35,926 nucleotides of DNA from Chara braunii (lineage: Eukaryota > Streptophyta > Charophyceae > Charales > Characeae), in assembly GCA_003427395.1 (NCBI GenBank), contig BFEA01000952.1:208015-243940 (forward strand), written 5' to 3'. The position numbers and the translations under genes are program-made. The notes under the pieces were generated by a model. That model saw only the letters and a list, made by a program, of their open reading frames with translations, did not search any database and had not been told where the DNA came from. Shown here piece by piece: positions 30,010 through 35,926 of this stretch (within the stretch, counting starts at the first letter, position 1; the number at the start of each line of letters is the position of its first letter).

Positions 30010-30620
30010 TCGATTGAAGTTTTTTTAATTTTTTTTTTTTTTTTCTGAAATTTGAACCTTCGTTCTATCTTAGACAGATCCCGCGTTTTAACTGAATTAT
30101 TTTTGCAAACTCGTTTCTGCAGATCCGAAGTATCTTTTCTTTTTCTTTTGAAATTCAAAATTATTTTGCAATTCTTAGTTTCTAAAAGTCGAATTATTAC
30201 ACGAGTTATTTCGCGAATTTCGTTATCGAAATTTCGAAATATTGTCCTGCAAAATTAATTCTTCGAAAAATTTCATTTATTATTGCATTTTTATGTACTT
30301 GGAAATTCGACATTCTATGATTTTTTTTCCTAATTTCTTCAACGAACGAGAGAGATTCATTTTTGTTAGATCAACGAAAATAGTAGCACACTGCTGTGAT
30401 TTTCTAAATTTTGCAAATTGTTCCCAAATCGAATATTCGATTTTTTTCCACATCCCGCTACTTTATTCTTAATTTTTGTTATTCTTTCAAAGTCTGAATC
30501 TTTTTTTCGATTAATGCTTTTTATCTGATAATGACTGACTGACACACGATTGACATACATTAAAAAAAAAAAAAAAATTGATTTTTTTTCTTTTTCATTT
30601 TTTTCCCCTTTTGATTAGTG
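30010..30620 (+). other. T-rich block
   Basis: Strong T bias with frequent TTCG/CGAA words and poly-T runs (30017-30044, 30583-30608), plus an A15 at ~30563-30577. Small ORFs here are low-complexity. A sharp composition change from both sides. Confidence 0.6.
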
Positions 30621-30708
30621 ATCAGCATACGGATTGGAACTTGCACTCTGGACAACTTGCTTGCTTGCATTGTTTCCCCTCCTTCTCCCTTCTTATTTTA
30701 TCTCGGTA

Positions 30709-30798
30709 AGTGATACGCCAGCAAGTACGATGTTAGTAAGTGTCACGTCAGCAAGTGCCACGTCTGTAAGAGTCACGTCAGCAAGTGCCACGTCAGCA
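30709..30798 (+). repeat. 15-bp tandem repeat, 6 copies
   Basis: Six exact-length units of type AGTGCCACGTCAGCA at 30709, 30724, 30739, 30754, 30769 and 30784. Four carry a CACGTC core (ACGT). It lies ~115 bp before the gag ATG and may be part of the retrotransposon leader or LTR; ACGT cores are common plant bZIP sites, but no function is shown. Confidence 0.9.
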
Positions 30799-30912
30799 AT
30801 TTGAATGCTCAGGTGCAGCGCACGCTTAGCAGCTCAAAAGTAGGCTGCAGTTCGAGCACCCATCGAACCCCAACCAGCCCTCCGGATACCGCATTCGACA
30901 CTGGCCGCAACC

Positions 30913-33076
30913 ATGGCCACGTCAACCATTGTTGGAGCTGCAACGGTTTCTCAAGTTGGTCGTTCCGGTGCGGAACAGGGACTCGACAGACCCATACTCA
31001 AGAGCTTGCCAGGCCAACAGCCCGGCGAGTCCATCTCGGACGTTGCAGCCCATGTCCTCGCCTTCAGTAAACTGGTGGACGAAGAGGAACAACGGCAGGC
31101 CGAGGCGCCAGCCGCATTACGACGGCAACAACAGGAAGCCCCGGAGTCTCAACATCGGCAGCGGGAGGCAGTAGCAAATGCAGTCCAACGCCTCCGATAA
31201 GAATCCGCGACAAGCCTGCTGCAGCAAGAATTGGAGTATGTAGCCATGTCGCGCGCAAGGCATTTTACCTCGTCGGATGGCCACAACCAACCGCCGATCG
31301 ACGAAAAGACAAAGGAAGAAGTTTCCAACCTCCTCGCGCGACTTCTGTTGACCTACAATTGGCAACAACACGAGTTACAACGGCTCGAACGCGTCATCGA
31401 TGAACTCGGGGACTCGGAAGGACAAGCAAACTGAAGTTTCCATGCACGCCTCGACCACTTGGAACAAGACGACGCCACTTCATCAAGCGCCACACCAAGT
31501 AACAACCAATCGTCCACTCGACAACTGGAGCAGCGGATCGACCATGTGGTCGGTAACATCGGCGATCTTGGCACGTTCACGAAACCAGCAACGATCAATC
31601 ACCATGTTGCTTCGTTGACCAACAATCTTCGCAGGATGCATCAACGACCTTCGGGTAGTGGCAAACAATGTCCGTACAAGATGCCTTCAACATTGAAAAG
31701 TTTGACGACTATACCAAGCAGGATCCTCTCGCATGGTGGCAAGGCTTTACTATGGAACTAAGCTTCCGTGAAGTCCCCGATCATCTCAAGATCGCGGCTT
31801 TCTATCTCAATACCACCGGTGCGTACCATGTCTGACTCAACCACCTGGCGGTCAAGGAGGGCATCAATATGGACCGCTTGCACACCAAACAGGACTGGGA
31901 CTTCGTTGAAGCACTGTGGAAAGCACGCTTCATCGTCCAAGACGAGGTCGCCAAAGGCATCCATAAAGTATTCCAAATATATTAAGGGAGTCTGCTGACA
32001 TGCGAATGGTTGACCGAATGGCAAAAGATTGATGCCATTCCGGATCTGAACTCACCGTTCACACACATTCGTCGTGAGTTTTTCAAACGCTCAATCAACT
32101 CCTTGACACAAGCATTGGGACGAGTGGAGGGCTATGACGACTTCGACACAATCGTCACGCAAACACGCTCCCTCATCCAACACAATCGGCGTGCCGCTAA
32201 CGAAAAGATTGAACAACCGAACTTTGTGGACAAAAGCGAAGGACCACGGACGCAGCCGGTAGCTGCAGTCCACCCACATGGACAAGAAGAAGACCCGGCA
32301 TCGACTTTAGGGCCAAGTGAAGGAAGCCAAGTCAATGCCCTTCTGCCGTGACGCAACATATGAAAGAAGAAGGCGAAACCGGCGTCGACGTCGGGAGCCG
32401 GACAACCGAACCAGCCATGGGCAAAGTTCAGTCTTACGGAGGAGCAATACAAGCTCCGCCAGAAGTACGGATGTTGCTTTTAGTCAAACAGCACCAAACA
32501 CACTTCGACTCAATGCCCTGACAAGGGCAAAGACGACGTTCGCTCACGACAAAGCTCAGGAAACTAAGCTTCGCGGGAAGTGAGGTGACTCCACTTCCCA
32601 TTTCGCCGGACATGGTTGCCATGCTAGCAACCTTCAACACGTCAGGGGAGCACGTTGATGTCGCAAGTCTTCTAGAAACTTTCGAAGACTATGCTGTTCA
32701 GCTGGTCCCTCTGTTGGACCTACCTCTCCACGTGCATGACACTCACGTATACGCAGTTTCATCACTGTCAACAAGTGACCCGACTTCATCACCGAAACTA
32801 CTATCATCCGGGGACTCGTCGGTGTGGTAAAGACTTGAGGACCTCAACCCATTAACGACGGAAGACTTCCAATGGTTGCCTCTTCCCCTATCAGGTTCGT
32901 TGCCGAAACCGCATTGCAATGCCTTGATAGGGGAGTTACGCAAGTACTTGCACGCTGCAGTACCAACTCCGTTGACGGACGACGGAGTAGCGGTTGTTGA
33001 CCTTCTTAAGTATCTTGCGAAGATCGACCACGAGTATGCCACGCAACAGGACGACGGCATTGACATACCGTTGTGA
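30913..33076 (+). pseudogene. Ty3/gypsy gag (and gag-pol linker) relic
   Basis: A coherent but broken coding path: ATG 30913, frame 1 with TAA 31198-31200 and TGA 31432-31434, shift near 31684 into another frame carrying FDDYTKQDPLAWWQGF (gag core), TGA in the 31830 region, TAA near 31983, then CEWLTEWQK and FFKRS to ~32349. After more stops, KFSLTEEQYKLRQKYG leads into a decayed zinc knuckle in which one Cys reads as Ser and a stop is present (~32480). Frames 32585-32830 and 32840-33076 (ALIGELRKYLHAAVPTPLT, EYATQQDD) match the linker I recall from Chara braunii gypsy polyproteins. Protease, reverse transcriptase and integrase are absent, and I could not identify LTRs. Confidence 0.8.
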
Positions 33077-33404
33077 GGAAACCCGGGGAGGGGGGGGTGC
33101 TGTCCGTTGTTCAGGCTAGAGGCATCGGCGTGCCCGCTTCAGAGGTCCTCAGCGTCGATCAGGGGTAGAGGGGGTGGTATGCCTGTCAGGCTCCCACTTT
33201 GGAGTTTGTGACCGGACTCACTCATCAGTATCAGAAATACATCAAATTAAGAGAAATTAAATAAATAGAATACATTAGCATTGTGGGTGCTCCTCATCTA
33301 AGCTGTCATTTAGATGCCATTGTATTGCTTCATTTCCTCTGAACAGTAGGTTAGTAGAGAATTCCAGTTGATTGAATACGTGATTGCCAATAAAAAAAAT
33401 TACC

Positions 33405-33408
<4 letters not shown>
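33077..33408. other. Unassigned segment after gag relic
   Basis: G-rich start (ggggaggggggg near 33086-33099) then AT-richer sequence. Nothing recognisable; could be retrotransposon remnant. Confidence 0.4.

Positions 33409-33448
<40 letters not shown>
33409..33448 (+). repeat. Poly-A tract (~40 nt)
   Basis: About 40 A after ttaccaatt. It might be the tail of a plus-strand retrocopy ending here, but no body was recognised upstream. Confidence 0.9.
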
Positions 33449-33449
<1 letters not shown>

Positions 33450-33821
33450 AACTTCATGCAGTGCTCAGGGAGGGTAGCCAGTTGCTGGTACACTTGGCGA
33501 TTATTCAGAGTACCACCACGCTCTCCATTCAAATTCACCCGTCTGGATCAACAAGATCACGATGAGAATGGTATGAAACTGACTTGTCAACGAGCTGAGA
33601 GTTTTGATCGGCCAAGGAATAAGTTATGTCTGTCCCGTTAACAAACGACAACTTTCTGCTCTGTCCATGGCCACGGGCTTTCTGATCTGATAATTGGTGA
33701 CCAAAGTCTGATCTGCCAGAGAGGATCGAATGTCTGATCTTCAACGAGTGGCGTGTGTCTCCATCAGCCCTCTTCCCACTCACCAAGCTTAATATGTCTC
33801 TCTCTCTCCCGCAGTTACATA

Positions 33822-33875
33822 CTCACATACACACACAGACACGCGGCATGTGCTCACATACACACACACACACAC
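33822..33875 (+). repeat. Imperfect (CA)n microsatellite
   Basis: Two CA-rich stretches (acatacacacacagacac and acatacacacacacacac) split by cggcatgtgct. Confidence 0.9.
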
Positions 33876-34696
33876 TGTTGGTACTGCAACATGGAGATCT
33901 GCGCAGTCCAGGATTGGACCTGGAACAGCGTGCTGGTTTATGCCCACGAGGCTGCAGTACTCCATCTATTAGCAAGGGTCAGGTATAGACTTCAGCAGTC
34001 CATCACTCCACTAAAAGCCAAGCGAATCAGCCTGCCATCCCATGAAGAGCAATCCCCCCATGGAACAATCGAACATCATCCTTCCTTGACAACAACACCC
34101 CTCAGCATTTTGGCTGTTCCATAACAGTTACCATCTGATGATCGCATCACTGAACATTACCGTATTCTGTTAACTTGTACCAGATGCAGAGCATCTGCCG
34201 TGGAGATTGGTAGTGTACAATCATGTAGTTCCCAGGGCAACCTGACTGAGGAAACTCCTTGTTGTTCACATAAAACATTGTCTAGTTCCGTGAGTAGTCA
34301 ACCAACCAGATCCCGACTGCAACATCCTCCAGACGGAATAGCTGATCTGTATCTGCAAACATCCTTGACAGCGGAGCGCATTAGAAATAATTCAGTGCTC
34401 ACGCTCCCCCTTGACGCATGTAGCATTCCCGCGCAGATTCAAAATTCGCGTTCTGAAGACGGAGTGGCATTATGTCTATTTTTCCGCTAAATCAAGATCG
34501 CAACGGTGATCCGATGCGGTTTCACGTCCCACTGAATAAAATCATGCCCGATCTTTGATTGAGGGCACCTTTTATGAGTTATGGATACTAGTGCAACAGC
34601 GTGTCAAAACGAAGCGCGGAAATCGACTTATATTTCATATAGTTGCTAATAAGTATCTCTCCAAGGGTGACGCTACTCATACTGGAAATTTTTATC
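33876..34696. other. Unassigned region
   Basis: Unique-looking sequence without a persuasive gene. Frames of about 96-123 codons (33753-34124, 34200-34490) lack motifs. Confidence 0.45.
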
Positions 34697-34697
34697 T

Positions 34698-34699
<2 letters not shown>

Positions 34700-34783
<84 letters not shown>

Positions 34784-34947
34784 GTGTGTCTGAGCAGTCT
34801 CTCTCTCTCACTGTCTCTGTCTGTGCAGTCTCTCCCTCTCTCACTTTCTCTCTTTCTCTCTCACTCTCTGTCTGTGCAGTCTCTCTCCCTCACTCTCTTT
34901 CTTTCTCTCTCTCACTCTCTGTCTGTGCAGTCTCTCTCCCTCACTCA

Positions 34948-35031
<84 letters not shown>

Positions 35032-35144
35032 CTGTGCAGTCTCTCTCCCTCACTCTCTCTCTCTCTTTCTCTCTCTCACTCTTTGTCTGAGCAGTCTCTC
35101 TCCCTCACTCTCTCTCTCTTTCTCTCTCTCATTCTCTGTCTGTG

Positions 35145-35210
<66 letters not shown>

Positions 35211-35297
35211 GTAGAGTCTCTCTCCCTCACTCTCTCTCTGTCTTTCTCTATCTCACTCTCTGTCTGAGCAGTCTCTCTCTCTCACTCTCTCTCTGTT
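34700..35297 (+). repeat. CT-rich array with GCAG-anchored higher-order unit
   Basis: About 600 bp of CT repeats punctuated by GCAG at 34794, 34825, 34876, 34927, 35036, 35091, 35144 and 35268, in the context ctgtctgtGCAGtctctctccctcac. Spacing is mostly 51-57 bp, so it is a degenerate minisatellite built from a CT microsatellite. The Ser/Leu-rich frames are artefacts. Confidence 0.92.
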
Positions 35298-35441
35298 GCG
35301 CGCGTGTGCTTTGTAGCTTTCCACCAAGATGTCACGATCACGTTGCATCAGGTTCACATAATCCAGGCCGTGTACCCGTGGAAGGGTACTCCACCATATC
35401 CAATCTTCTGCGCAAGGTTCCCTACTTGACCCCTCGTCAGA

Positions 35442-35730
35442 TACGAGATATGGGTGCTGCAATCATGCCCCCTTTCAGGAGTAAAGAGTGAATCCTCCTT
35501 CAGAACAAGGGAAGGTACATGGTTGTATTCATTGTCNTACGAGATATGGGTGCTGCAATCATGCCCCCTTTCAGGAGTAAAGAGTGAATCCTCCTTCAGA
35601 ACAAGGGAAGGTACATGGTTGTATTCATTGTCTTCTTCACGCCTCACTCCCCTGCCTTACGAGATATGGGTGCTGCAATCATGCCCCCTTTCAGGAGTAA
35701 AGAGTGAATCCTCCTTCAGAACAAGGGAAG
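35442..35730 (+). repeat. Tandem repeat, 3 copies (~96-120 bp)
   Basis: Copies start at tacgagatatgggtgctgca, positions 35442, 35538 and 35658, nearly identical over ~73 bp (to gaacaagggaag). Copies 1 and 2 share an additional ~23 bp tail; copy 2 has 24 bp more (ttcttcacgcctcactcc...) before copy 3. An N at 35537 sits on the copy 1/2 joint, suggesting an uncertain copy number. Confidence 0.93.
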
Positions 35731-35926
35731 TGTGGCATACTGCGTAGCCACACTGGCCCTGCAGGGCCCGTCCCGAACATTCAGCCTAAAAGCCTAAAAC
35801 TTAGGGCTTACAGGCCCCGGTCGTTTCAGCATGAAAGCTGAAAAACGAGGGCCTGCAGGCCCTACCCCGTTTCAGCCTATTTCTGGGTCTTTTCAGACCC
35901 AGAGTTTTCAGCCTGAAACGGAGGGC
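35731..35926 (+). repeat. Palindrome cluster at right edge
   Basis: Successive inverted repeats: TGTGGC/GCCACA (35731-35752), GGCCCTGCAGGGCC (35755-35768), TTTCAGC/GCTGAAA (35824-35843), AGGGCCTGCAGGCCCT (35848-35863), and a two-step hairpin with outer CCGTTTCAG/CTGAAACGG (35867-35921) and inner TCTGGGTC/GACCCAGA (35882-35903). No tandem period and no gene. It may be the end of a foldback element that continues outside the window. Confidence 0.8.

Noticed and set aside
30709-30798. CRISPR array
   Set aside because: The 15-bp units are contiguous with no spacers, in a eukaryotic retrotransposon context.
34555-35491. Ser/Leu-rich proteins of 219 and 282 codons
   Set aside because: Pure translation of the CT microsatellite; both shifted frames are equally open.

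Overview
The window looks like a repeat-dense piece of a nuclear genome from a streptophyte alga. Chara braunii or a close relative is my best guess. The rRNA sequences are plant-like, and the decayed Ty3/gypsy gag near 31-33 kb has the wording I remember from Chara braunii retrotransposon proteins. That is recall, not a search. I see no intact protein-coding host gene. The window is mostly ribosomal DNA, retroelements that invaded it, and non-coding repeats.

Left part (1-12386): the 3' end of 28S rRNA (+), an intergenic spacer with poly-T tracts, an external transcribed spacer (ETS), and the first ~92 nt of 18S rRNA (+). The 18S stops at AAACTGCGAATGGC. An ~8.4 kb non-LTR retrotransposon (LINE, + strand) follows. 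ORF1 carries a zinc-knuckle-like motif; ORF2 carries an AP-type endonuclease, a reverse transcriptase with FADD, and a C-terminal CCHC. Both ORFs are broken by stops and frameshifts.

Middle part (12387-21107): an rDNA unit on the minus strand. Read right to left it is 5' ETS, 18S (broken by two poly-A retroelements with tRNA-like sequences, plus a 795-N gap), ITS1, 5.8S, ITS2, and 28S truncated where it meets the LINE. The ETS plus 18S start at 2563-3929 and at 19750-21107 form inverted arms of about 1.3 kb around the LINE and the rDNA unit. This is either a real inverted rDNA rearrangement or an assembly join through a repeated LINE.

Right part (21108-35926): no convincing gene. It holds a diverged 28S fragment (23122-23410), two families of imperfect hairpins whose stems change in a compensatory way (23535-24870), an old ETS-18S copy (25919-26360), a series of TAAGTT-loop mini-hairpins (26387-28432), and a well-preserved 28S fragment containing an empty R2-type target site, flanked by palindromes (28650-29330). 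Beyond these lie a T-rich block, a 15-bp tandem repeat just before the dead gypsy gag, several microsatellites including a ~600 bp CT array, a three-copy tandem repeat, and a palindrome cluster at the right edge.

The recurring theme is rDNA as a landing site. Several insertion junctions fall on the same 14 nt of 18S, and four separate displaced rRNA fragments are scattered through 36 kb.
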